64,000 bases of DNA from Microglena sp. YARC (Eukaryota > Chlorophyta > Chlorophyceae > Chlamydomonadales > Chlamydomonadaceae), in contig CM039462.1 in assembly GCA_022414725.1 (NCBI GenBank), positions 33,652,156 to 33,716,155 on the forward strand, written 5' to 3'. Below are positions 54,514 to 64,000 of the stretch, piece after piece; position 1 is the stretch's first letter; each line of letters starts with the position of its first letter. The notes beneath the pieces are model-generated. The model searched no databases, had not been told where the DNA came from, and saw only the letters and a list, made by a program, of their open reading frames with translations. The translations under genes were made by a program, and so were the position numbers.

Positions 54514-55468
54514 GGTCCTTACCCGGGTATTTAGTATCAGCGGGGCGCTTGAATGGATACCTCAACTTTTGGTTAGCGTAACCTCCCCTCTGATGGCGAT
54601 CGTGCTTGTCCGTCAAGGACTTGCCACGAGCGGCGACAACTTTCCTCGCTTCGTCCAATTGCAGATAGCGGAACAAATCCTCCATCGTTTCGAACATAGT
54701 ACCAGACTCGCGCCGAGAGTGTGCACCGGCGCGGAGTTCATCGGAGAGTCCCGTGCGAAACAAGTTCAACTTTTCGCGATCGGTGAGATCGGGGACTTTG
54801 CAAAATTCCGACTTGATGGAGTGGTAATAATTCTGCAAGGATCGAGTATCTTGGCGGAAGCCACCTTCGTGTAGTTTGGTGAGAGCGACGTGTGATTCCG
54901 TTAAAAGCTCGGGCAGGAGGAGCGACTCCGCCCATGCGACGATTCCCATGAAATCTAACCCGTCCAACTCATCGCTAGCCCATGCCTCGTCGTAAGTGAT
55001 GCGGAGTTGGCCAGTGAAAGCGCCCGACAGGTGTGGAACAATGCGCTCGAACGGACCAAGGTAACCGTCGGCGAACTGGAGCTCCATGACCGTGGCCACA
55101 TTGAAAACCCAGCGGCGCAACTTAGCCCTAGTGCATCTGTCCGACAGTTTGTGTTCAATGAGACGTAGTTCCTTTCTCATTTCAGTAACACGCTTGGCGA
55201 ACCCAATGTCGTGATCAGAGTGACGAGTGGCGCGGTTATTTGGAGGAGGGGTGATTGGCGGTAGCGAGACGGGCTCACCTGGCTGGCCTGCCGGGGCCAA
55301 GTGTGTGCCCTCGCGAATCTGTCGCGTTGGAGAAGGGGTGTCTGCGGGCAGCGTAGCTGCGCGCTTTGCACGAGGGCGAACAGCGGCCGGGGAAGCCACC
55401 GTAGGTACTGTGGGCGTCGTTGGGTGCTCAGGCTGCGTAGCCCGAGGAGCGCAATTAGAGGTCGGGTC
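54383..55468 (-). pseudogene. Chromovirus E gag (retrotransposon gag domain), N-terminus missing
   Basis: The open frame extends into the inverted LTR; codons upstream of 55468 are LTR-derived, so the real start is lost. A Pro/Thr/Ala-rich stretch (VPTVASPAAVRPRAKRAATL) is followed by a helical gag core (FAKRVTEMRKELRLIEHKLS, RRWVFNVATVMELQFADGYL, LTDREKLNLFRTGLSDELRA, EDLFRYLQLDEARKVV), typical of Ty3/gypsy capsid. It ends with an Asp/Ser-rich tail. Confidence 0.8.
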
Positions 55469-55814
55469 TCTAACGGTACAGAACCCTTCACGGGTACTCT
55501 GGCCTTCCAGCAAGGCATACGGGTACACCTTACCCGTAAGCCACGTGACGAACGCACATGATACAGTACCATACCCATGTACTGCCTCATCTCTCACAAC
55601 GCACACGTTGCGTACATAGACACGAGCTACTCGGGACGAACCCTTCTACTCCTTCACGAAGACGTTCTACCCGATTAACTCTACATCCCCTACTTAGGTA
55701 ACACCCTACTGTTCTGCTAGCTTACGCATATCGACTTACACCTAAACATACATCACGTAGACTGTTCCACTAGACTAACCCCCCAGGCAGCTAAGTGCAT
55801 CCTGAGCTGTTACA
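55469..55814 (+). repeat. 5' LTR of element D, same family as E but inverted
   Basis: Plus-strand copy of the E LTR. It starts TCTAACGG (G changed to C in the terminal TG) and ends CTGTTACA; same 346-base length. It is followed by a primer-binding site, so it acts as a 5' LTR facing right. Confidence 0.88.
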
Positions 55815-55815
55815 C

Positions 55816-55832
55816 TGGTAGCGGAGCTGGTT
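55816..55832 (+). promoter_or_regulatory. Primer-binding site of element D
   Basis: TGGTAGCGGAGCTGGTT one base after the LTR end. It starts with the expected TGG (complement of tRNA CCA) and would pair with a tRNA ending GCUACCA. The identity of the tRNA is not established from this window. Confidence 0.65.
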
Positions 55833-56576
55833 TCGTTCCTTAGGGACCTCACGCATACACATACGCACGCATACGAATTTTTCTTTGAATTAATCGCACC
55901 CGCCAGGACATCCTGTCGGCTTTCTGGCATTTGCTGCTCGCTATTCCTGCTCTTCCCTGTTGGCTTCGAGTGCTCGTAGCGCCTGTTAGGTTCTCGCAGG
56001 GACTGTCCTGTGCAGCTCGACACGCCCTAGGCCGCCTGCGACCTGTCTTGCATGGGCATCTTTTCCTAGCCTGCCCTACCCCTGTACGGCCTACGCGCTC
56101 GATTCTTGCTTTCACGACCTGCCCTTTTGGTCATAGCTTCTTAAGCTCCATTCCCGGGCATCCTGAGCGGGGTTTGAGCAATTGGACAGCATAGGCTCCA
56201 TTTGCCACCTAGGCCGTACTTGCTTTAATTTGCGTACTTCCGAGCCTGTCCTGCGACTCTTCTTGCTTGCTGCATCATCTTTTGTAGCTTTGCACCTGCA
56301 CGTTTGCTCATCCTGTCGCGCTTTTCGATTCGTCGTTGTCCTGCCTGGTTGCCCTGTGATACGTGCCTTGGCCGTGCTTTTATCATTCATCGTATTCTGG
56401 ACGAACGCGTCATATACAGTTACGCTTAAGGCATTATCAGCTCGTTACGCTCGCAAAATTTAGTAGTCCCTGTGGCAGGTGAATTTTGGCATCCTGAAAG
56501 TTGCGAGTAATTCTCCCTCTCTCGCCCACCACTCATTCCTGTCCAGCCTACTGACTTGTTATGTTGCCTGTGTAGA
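55833..56576 (+). other. Element D leader, no ORF
   Basis: A 740-base untranslated leader between primer site and first ATG. T- and C-rich on the plus strand (many CCTGT, TTGCT), without a long plus-strand frame. Expected to hold packaging signals. Confidence 0.55.
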
Positions 56577-56843
56577 ATGGCAGCCCACAAACGCACCAAG
56601 GTAACCAACGACGCGGCTGACCAGCCTACGATTTCAGTGGTCGACACCAATCCTGAAGGGATGGCGTCTTCTGACACTGAGCCCGACACTGAGCTCGGTG
56701 CTACGCTGGATGAGTCCGCATCTGCCGAAGCGCGGCCCTCTGTCTCAGTGGGTACGCTGCAACCGCTGGTTGACGGCCTCAATGGTCTGGCGGCACCCTC
56801 GGGTGCCCCGCCCGCTGCCCCGCCCCTGCGCGCATGGCCCTGA
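56577..56843 (+). CDS. Element D ORF1, N-terminal gag segment (88 residues)
   Basis: MAAHKRTKVTNDAADQ at 56577; acidic and Ser/Thr-rich, then Pro/Ala-rich (SGAPPAAPPL). Its stop TGA at 56841 overlaps the ATG of the next frame (56834, ATGGCCCTGA), which is -1 relative to it. Either a true frameshift or restart, or one indel separating what was one gag. No recognised domain. Confidence 0.5.
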   Translation: MAAHKRTKVTNDAADQPTISVVDTNPEGMASSDTEPDTELGATLDESASAEARPSVSVGTLQPLVDGLNGLAAPSGAPPAAPPLRAWP

Positions 56844-58959
56844 CGACGACGCCGACGACGACGACGCTGGCTGAGCCTTGCCTCGAGGAGCTCAGCGCTC
56901 GCTATGACGCGGGCGCGGAGCGCAGGCGGCATCAGCATATGGGTGGCCACCTGATTGCGGCGGAGCAAATTGGACAACTCCGCGCGCAGCTTGACCAGGC
57001 CTTCATCGCCAACTCGGCCCTTACCGAGCAGTTTATGGCGAAGATATCCGCTATGGACGTCGAAGTCGCTGACCAAGTGCAGCGCCTCGCCGCCTCCGGC
57101 GCGGCTACTGATGCCGCATTGGCCAATGGCGATCCTACCGAGAGGCAAGAGCTGTTAAACAGCCACTACTTCCTCGGCAAGGATCTGGCTAAGAGTCGCA
57201 AAGCGTTGTCCGACCTCCAGGCCGCGTCCACTGGGGCCGCGGCGACCGCCAGGTCCTCCTTGGATGTTTTGTGCATCGAGCTGGCGACTAAGGAGTCCGA
57301 GCTCAAGGCTGCGCAGGCCGACCTTGCTCAATCTCAAGCAGGTGAGCATAGTTTGATGCCTGACGATTATCGAACAAACCTGCTTTTCTCGGTTTGCAAT
57401 CCATTCGATCATATTGAGGACTCACCTTCCCGCTTGGGTACACCTCCCAATGTTTTGCCCGTGAATCGCACGCTGTTTCCCGCTCTGCCGACGCCATTGT
57501 CTAACTCGCCACGTCTTTCTTCCCATGCAGCGCTCGCCCCCGCTCTCGCTGAAAACGCTCGCTTGACTGAGGTCGTCGCGCAGCTGACCCGCGAGAACAT
57601 CGCCTATGGTAAGCGCCCAATGACTGCTCCCACGGCTGCATCTCCCGCCGCCATTACCATGGCTGATGTCATGGCCATGATCGCGGCGAGCCAAGCTACT
57701 GTGGCGCGCAACGAGACGGTGCCGATGGACACTAAGGACCCTGGCGGTTCTTCCAGCGGCGCCCGCTACGTTGGGTGTGGGAACAGCAGGACTGTGGGGC
57801 GCAAGCATGCGTTTCCTCAGCCCGCTCGTGAGGACGATGCCGCCGCTCAGGAGGCCATCGCTGCGCGCAAGCAGGCGTTTCTGCGCGGCCGCGAGATCAA
57901 GGCGTCGCCCACATATGCCAAGGCTGCGAAGTCGGATGGTCTTCTCTATTACCACTCCGCGGACCACCCTGTTGCGCCTTATGCCGACGCCAAGTTGGCG
58001 GTGCATATGAACGCTTACGCTGACATGCTCCTCCTTGAGTGCGATCCCGAGAACATCATGGACGCGCTGCAGCAGGTTGATGATCTCCGCGACAGCATGA
58101 CCCGTTTGTACACGGCATCCAAGATGCGAAAGCAAAAGTGGATGGAATGGATGCCTTTGAACCACTCGGGGAAGTCGACAGATCGCTAAATGCGTACGAG
58201 CGCAGCGGAATGCACGCGGAACGCACGCGGGGTCCTCGATTAGTCATAGCTAGTTAATGACTAATCACTTCTAAGCCCTATACCCGCGTCGCCTGTAGCT
58301 CGGAATCCTGAGACATTTCGCCTACATTTAGCCAAGGCGGATTGTCGTCGAAATGTCTCAGACTTCTGAGACATTTCGCCTGCACCTCGCCACGCACGGC
58401 GGCTTGTGCACGTAAATGAGGCGAAAAGTACGTTCTTTTGAGACATTTTGCCTGTACTTCGCACGGTGGTCGGAGAGGTCGCATTTCAGGAATATTTTCC
58501 AGGAGCATTTCTCAATTACACCAGGATTCGAGAAGATAGATTACATACATAATAAACTATGCATCCATTAACCTATTGATCTACCTATTTATCTATGTAA
58601 GCATCCTTACACATGTACATCCACTACAGCCCATATATTCCCTATATATCCATTAACCATAGATAGACAGCGAGCAAAAGACGACGAGCAGCCAAATTGC
58701 TGGCTGGAACCATGTAGCTAATTAAGTTCAAGTACAAGTATATACGCAGCCTGCAGGCAGCTATCTATTTGTCTACTTATGAAAACATAGGCCTATATAT
58801 CCACCAAGAAGAAACGTCCAATCAAAGCTATACATCTATATATCTTCACTGATTCTATTTTATATTTCCATCTTCAGCATGTGTAGTTCCTTCGTGGCAA
58901 CAATCTTCATCGCAGCTGTAGCATTTCCATCCATCATTTTGCCATGTAAGACATGCAGA

Positions 58960-61110
58960 GCAGGGCATGCGTTAGAGAGCAACCAAGGGCAGGGTTAATG
59001 GCAAGGGGCAGGACGGTGCGGTGATGAGCAGAGCATGGCATGTGTTACATAGCAACCAATGGCAGGGAGCATGGCAAGGGGCAGGCATGTGCTAAACAGA
59101 GCAGAGCAGGCATTATAGAGCAATGAATGGCAGGGGAGCACGGTAAGGGCATGGATGCGATAAGCAGATCAGGGCATGTGTTAGAGAGCAAAGCAGGGAA
59201 GGGAGCAAAGTACGCCTGGAAAGTGATGATCAGAGAAGGGCATGCGTTCAAGAGGAAGGAAGGGAAGGGAGCAAGGCAAGGGGCAGGACCACAGTGATGA
59301 GCATAGTAATGCATGCATTTGAGAACCAAGAGCATGTATAATGGCAATTGCCAGTATCCCTGCCCCTCTTTGCTCTCTAACGCCTGCCATGCTCGGCTCA
59401 TCACTGTCGTCCTGCCCCTCGCCATTATCCCTGCCCCTCATTGCTATCTAACACCCGCCCTGCTCTGCTCATCACTGTCGTCCTGCCCCTCGCCATTATC
59501 CCTGCCCCTCTTTGCTCTCCAATGCCTAATTTTCTTTGCTCATCACTGTCGTCTTGCCCCTTGCCATTATCCCTGCCCCTCATTGCTATCTAACACCCGC
59601 CCTGCTCTGCTCATCACTGTCGTCCTGCCCCTCGCCATTATCCCTGCCCCTCTTTGCTCTCCAATGCCTGCTTTTCTTTGCTCATCACTGTCGTCTTGCC
59701 CCTTGCCATTATCCCTGCCCCTCTTTGCTCTCTAACATCTGCCCTGCTCTGCTCATCACTGTCGTCCTGCCCATTGACATTATCCCTACCCCTTTTTACT
59801 CTCTAACGCCTGCCCTGCTCTGCTCATTGCTGTCGTCTTGCCCCTTGCCATTATCCTTGCCCCTCTTTGCTCTCTAACATCTGCCCTGCTCTGCTCATCA
59901 CTGTCGTCCTGCCCCTTGACATTATCCCTGCCCCTTTTTACTCTCTAACGCCTGCCCTGCTCTGCTCATCACTGTCGTCTTGTCCTTTGCCATTATCCCT
60001 GGCCCTCTCTGCTCTCTATCACCTGCTCTGCTCTGCTCATTAAGTGTCCTGCCCCTTGCCATCATCCCTGCCCCTCTTTGCTCTCTAAACCTGCTCTGCT
60101 CTGCTCATCACTGTCATCTTGCCACTCGCCATTAATCCTGCGCCTCTTTGCACTCTAACGCCTGCCCTGCTCTGCTCATCACTGTCGTCCTGCCCCTCGC
60201 CATTATCACTGCCAGCCAGTTTGTACTCACGAGAGTAAAAAGGGGCAGGTATAATGGCAAGGGGCAGGACGACAGTGATGAGCAGAGCAGGGCAGGCGTT
60301 CGAGAGCAAAGATGGGCAGGGATAATGGCAAGGGGCAGGACGACAGTGATGAGCAGAGCAGAGCAGGCGTTCGAGAGCAAAGAGGGGCAGGGATAATGGC
60401 AAAGGACAGGACGACAGTGATGAGCAGGGCAGGGCAGGCGTTAGAGAGTAAAGAGGGGCAGAGATAATGGTAAGGGGCAGGACGACAGTGATGAGCAGAG
60501 AAAAGCAGGCATTAGAGAGCAAAGAGGGGCGGGAATAATGGCAAGGGGCAAGACGACAGTGAAGAGCAGAGAAAATCAGGCGTTGGAGAGCAAAGAGGGG
60601 CAGGGATAATGGCAAGGGGCAGGACGACAGTGATGAACAAGGCAGGGCAGGCGTTAGAGAGCAAAGAGGGGCAGGGATATTGGCGAGGGGCTAGATGACA
60701 GTGATGAGCAGAGAAGGGAAGGCGTTAGAGAGCAAAGAGGGGCAGGGATAATGGCGAGGGGCAGGACGACAGTGTTGAGCAGAGCAGGGCAGGCGTTAGA
60801 GAGCAAAGAGGGGCAGGGATAATAATGGCAAGGGGCATGACGACGGTGATGAACAAGGCAGGGCAGGCGTTAGAGAGCAAAGAGGGGCAGGGATAATGGC
60901 AAAGGGGCAAGAAGACAGTGATGAGCAGAGCAGGCCCGGCGTTAGAGAGCAAGGAGGGGCAGGGATAATGGCAAAGGGCTAGATGACAGTGATGAGCAGA
61001 GCAGGGAGGGTCTTAGAGATCAAGGAAGGGCAGAGAGCACGGATAGGGGTAGGATGGTGATTAGCTGGGCATGGCCTGCGTTACAGAGCAATGAAGGGCA
61101 GGGAGGATGG
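58960..61110. repeat. Large inverted minisatellite array in CACTA-like element 2
   Basis: ~60-base units (TCATCACTGTCGTCCTGCCC, CCATTATCCCTGCCCCTCTT, TGCTCTCTAACGCCTGCCCT) run in one orientation from about 59345 to 60225 and in reverse complement from about 60236 to 61110, about 14 units per arm. A shorter reversed block precedes at 58960-59335. The turn is at CTGCCAGCCAGTTTGTACTC. All long frames here are repeat artefacts. Confidence 0.93.
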
Positions 61111-61229
61111 CAAGGGGCAGGACAGTGACGTGCAAACAGGGTATGCGTTAGAGATCAATGAAGGGCAGTACATAGACAGAGGCATAGTACAGATGCAGTT
61201 ACAGAGACGATGGCAGAGACAGTGACACA

Positions 61230-62760
61230 AACATAGACAGATGCATGTGGGCACCACCTAGGCATGAATCAAGACATAATTCGCTATGCCACACAATTGT
61301 TGCGAAACCGCACCTACAAGCAAGCTTCACTTATCACTTACGTTGTTGTCCCAAAGCCTTATGTGACAGTGGAACATCAGAACTGGGAGGGAAGACAGAG
61401 CAATGGTCCCTGCAAATACAGAATGCAGGCATAGTTAAATTAAGTAGCAACCTTTACTTCTTATTTGATGATAGTTTAAAGCCCCCTTGTCTTGTGTCAA
61501 CAATGGCCAAGCGCTCAAGCAGACTGACAAGCAAGTATTCATGCGTGCAACAGATAGGCATGAAAGCAACCAAGCCACTTTCCCATGGGCTGAACACTCT
61601 ATGCCTAGCACCTCCAAGCTGCAGTCACCATCCAGATAGTCAGCCAATCAGTCACCAGGGAGGAAGACAGAAAGGCAGGCATACAGACATGAATGCACAA
61701 AAGGAGGCATGCAAGCAGGTGGACACTATTTAGGCATGTGATCAAGTCAGAATTCCCTAGGCCAAATTGTTGTGAAACCCAACCTACAAGCAACCTTCAA
61801 ACCGCTACCAGAAAGAGCATGGGTCCCTGCAAAAATGAAGGGCGGGCATAGTTACATTTATTGACACCCTTTGTGTTGTTTTTGCGCATTGGTAGGGAGA
61901 TCCCCTTGGAAGTCCAACCTGCCCTAAGCTTAGGTACCTGAACCTCAGGTCCTACCCCAGCCTTGCATTGTCCACACTTGCCTGAGTTTACCATGCAGAA
62001 TGGATTTGGAAGACCGAGGCATAAAGACAAGGTTGGACTGTCACCCAACACCCAGCAAAGCAAGGAGAACCAGTATCCACCACAACACAAGAGGCAACAT
62101 GCCAAGACTGCCACAACCACTAGGAGTGAACCCAATGTGAAGATGCATGCCATAGACATGGGTCTAGTGCGTCAGCCAAATAGACACAGTGCTGCCACCA
62201 TCTATCATGCAGGGTCTCAAGGGATAATTGCCACGCATGATCTCCTGATACAATGCTCAAGGGCACCATGCAGCCAGGGCAGTGCATGATCCAACTAGAG
62301 TGTAAGGCCCCGTGTCCTTTAAAGCTCTACTCAGGCCCAGGAGAGAACAGGTGGAAGTATGACTCACATAAGAGTTGGGAGCAAGTTGTCCCAGCATCCT
62401 ACTTTGCACAGTGCCAGCTAATCATGCTGCCATCCCAAGCTGAAGTCATGCTCCTGGTACAGCAGACTCCACATACCACCATATTTGACCGTGTACAGAG
62501 CAACTTCGAGTGGGCTGCCGAGATGCTGCAATTTATGCAGCTTATTCATGCGGTGGCTGTACAGCAGCGCCGACCGGGCTTCCTGGTTAAGGAGTTGACG
62601 ACGCAAGGGCCGCTGGCTGCAAGATACCATGCCTCCATCCAGCACTGACAACCTACACAGGTCTAGCATAGACGGATCGGTTGCGAGAATTAGCGGCACC
62701 AATGTAAGGGAATTTGTGTAGGAGATAGGACCAGAGCATTTGTCAAATTTCAAAAACAAT
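61230..62760. other. Unassigned cargo of CACTA-like element 2
   Basis: Contains an imperfect ~480-base repetition: 61255-61450 and 61733-61870 share GGCATG-ATCAAG, ACAA-TTGTTG-GAAACC, AACCTACAAGCAA-CTTCA and GGTCCCTGCAAA. A plus-strand frame 62253-62648 (131 codons, MLKGTMQPGQCMIQLECKAP ... WEQVVPASYFAQCQLIML) is open but unrecognised. This could be captured host sequence or transposase debris. Confidence 0.4.
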
Positions 62761-64000
62761 CTGACGCACTACTTTGCGCTTGTCCACGCGGAAGGTGGAA
62801 GAGGGCGTTGCGCAGTAATACTGAAAAGAAAGTTGGAAAGAAAGGAGGGAATAAAGCAGGACGCCAGAAATATCAAGTAGCAACAAACACATGCTTTGGG
62901 CGAGGTAGGGAAGAATATGAGGTAGGAGTACGAGAGGTAGAAGGTTGGCGTGGCTAACCTTAGCCATATTGCAAAGGCTCTAATCGTACGGCCATTTCGC
63001 CATGCCGCGTACAATCCGCCTTGGCTAAATGCACGTGGAAGGCTGGTGAAAGGTCACCCTGCGAAGACATCTATCAAAATTAGTAAGAGCACTGACACGT
63101 AATCGCAAGTCACACTAATATTTCTGTGTGACTTAGGCTTTCATCACAGTGATAAAATCGTCATGGTTTCGCCCTACAACAGCGCCATTTTCGACGCATG
63201 CAGCGAAAGCACATCGGTGACTTGAGGTGTCCATTTTCCCGAATGAAAGCATTTCACCAACGAGTAGTTCGCGCTAGTACTTCGTTGCCTAATTGTTCAT
63301 TCTATCTCGGAATCGCTGGCAGAGCTTTGCAGGTTTGCGAGAATGACCCCTCGAAAAGGTTGCTAACAGACCCTTGAGCGACAGAAAGTTGCATAGCTCT
63401 TCGCGTATTAGAACTCAGTAGTTAACGTGCGATCGAGGAGTTATTGGTCACGCTTCAGTCTACGAAAAGTTCTGGGTGTCTGTCGGGATCGCTGGTTTGA
63501 GGTGAGCCGAGACATTTCGTCCACTGTACGCCTACATTTCTCAGTAGTTCCGCTGCAAATCGTGTCTTTCGCCTACATTTAGCGAAATTGTCACTTCCCC
63601 GAGTGAACATCAAAGACATTGCCGACAAGGATGCCGCCCTCAAGGGCACTAAGCTGAAGGCCCACTACCCGGCGGCGGAGGCCAATGACGACAAGATGGA
63701 GGAGACGCTGCCTCGTGCATCTGACAGGCAGGTGCGGGTTGCGGGGAATTCAGGGTTGTTTGATAAACTAGCTGTCGCTCAGGTAGCCCCAGCGTTTGAG
63801 CCAGAACCCTTTCGCCTCCCCGACGTCTATGCCCCTTCGGGTGGTCTTACTGGCAAAATGCAACGTGGTTCGATCCCGCGGGGGGGCGCTACCCCTTCCC
63901 CGCCGACAGCACCTACCGCCGCTCACTCACCACCCGACGGCCCCTTTTCGGTCTCCGACCACTCGTCATCGGGCCACGACTTAGCCGATTCCCCAGGTTC

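Larger units (their letters stand above)
47543..55468 (-). mobile_element. Ty3/gypsy chromovirus E, 5'-truncated, with nested LINE
   Basis: Minus strand order: gag, RGG-rich nucleocapsid, protease, RT, RNase H, integrase, chromodomain, polypurine GGAGGGGGGGAG, 3' LTR (47543-47888). RT before integrase and the chromodomain identify a chromovirus. Its own 5' LTR and the gag N-terminus are missing: at 55468/55469 the sequence passes into an LTR of the same family in the opposite orientation (element D). A LINE fragment (50440-51676) interrupts RT/RNase H. Several stops and frameshifts show it is dead. Confidence 0.9.
58163..63605. mobile_element. CACTA-like (EnSpm/CMC-type) element 2, 5.4 kb
   Basis: Same CACTCGGGGAAGT inverted ends as 13646-15848, with 3-bp target duplication AAC (58160-58162, 63606-63608). 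The left ~1.35 kb and right ~0.77 kb are nearly identical to element 1. Between them are a long inverted minisatellite (about 58960-61110) and about 1.7 kb of other DNA (61110-62830). No transposase is recognisable, so it is probably mobilised in trans. Its insertion in D gag leaves a perfectly restorable frame. Confidence 0.88.
56834..64000 (+). pseudogene. Element D gag-like ORF, split by CACTA-like element 2, runs off the window
   Basis: Part one (56834-58162, 443 codons) is helical and coiled-coil-like (IAAEQIGQLRAQLDQAF, AKSRKALSDLQAAS, ALAENARLTEVVAQLTREN), then a low-complexity middle and a conserved-looking block (ASPTYAKAAKSDGLLYYHSA, MLLLECDPENIMDALQQV). Removing 58163-63605 and one AAC joins codon WMPLN to IKDIADKDAALKG with no shift, and the frame stays open to base 64000 through a Pro/Ser-rich stretch (TPSPPTAPTAAHSPPDGPF). 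Position after an LTR, primer site and leader suggests gag. It does not obviously match the E gag core, which would lie further downstream. Confidence 0.7.

Noticed and set aside
57341..57530. Possible intron in the D gag-like frame (GTGAGC ... CATGCAG)
   Set aside because: The frame is open straight through, and removing these 190 bases would shift it.
58960..61110. Several 70-176-residue frames with LPLAIIPAP or LLCSSLSSCPLPLSLPL repeats resembling membrane proteins
   Set aside because: They occur in several frames on both strands of the same minisatellite and vanish with it.
61963..62648. Host gene inside CACTA-like element 2
   Set aside because: Frames of 108-131 codons without recognisable domains or clear start context; kept only as unassigned cargo.
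1..64000. CRISPR array, prophage, integron or prokaryotic defence system
   Set aside because: The tandem repeats are microsatellites and minisatellites without spacer structure. All recognised enzymes are eukaryotic retroelement proteins.

Overview
The window looks like gene-poor eukaryotic nuclear DNA. There are no bacterial operons and no ribosome-binding pattern. It is packed with LTR retrotransposons (Ty1/copia and Ty3/gypsy chromovirus types), a LINE remnant, tRNA-derived SINEs, CACTA-like and other TIR DNA transposons, MITEs and minisatellites. A green alga or related protist is my best guess from the LRR style and retroelement mix; no single feature proves it. I found no rRNA, intact tRNA, CRISPR or prokaryotic gene.

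The host backbone is a tandem segmental duplication carrying F-box-like leucine-rich-repeat (LRR) genes. Unit 1 (about 8.3-11.9 kb) has an intact single-exon gene at 10051-11103. Unit 2 (about 16.2-27.5 kb) has a paralogue broken by a 2.06 kb TIR transposon (16911-18968), a 7-bp frameshift (19137-19143) and a full-length copia element (20019-26833). Unit 3 (about 29.4-42.3 kb and beyond) keeps only its 5' flank, hit by a nested copia pair (30315-41524), a TA-flanked MITE (41551-42102) and a truncated copia (from 42310).

Region by region: 1-9.7 kb is repeat-rich and gene-free (ATCC microsatellite, SINE pieces, a 2.1 kb non-coding LTR-bounded element, MITE halves). 9.7-30.3 kb holds LRR units 1 and 2, their spacers and the CACTA-like element 13646-15848. 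30.3-42.3 kb is copia G with same-family copia B nested inside it. 42.3-64 kb is a deep nest: copia C is cut by gypsy-like F. To its right lies chromovirus E, which carries a 5'-truncated LINE. Then comes a same-family LTR in inverted orientation (D) with leader and gag, and a 5.4 kb CACTA-like element sits inside the D gag. The D gag frame resumes after that element and runs off the right edge.

Insertion boundaries are supported by target-site duplications: CCCGG, ACTAC, CTGCC, AGTCC, TGA, AAC, ATAC and TA. In three cases removing the insert plus one target copy restores an open frame or a recognisable paralogous empty site. The copia family is unusual in that its LTRs start TATCAGC and end GCTGATA instead of TG...CA. 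I see no convincing novel multi-gene system. The most interesting material is the LRR array, the inverted-LTR D/E structure, the TIR element with subterminal palindromes and two unrecognised ORFs, and the chimeric non-autonomous copia G.
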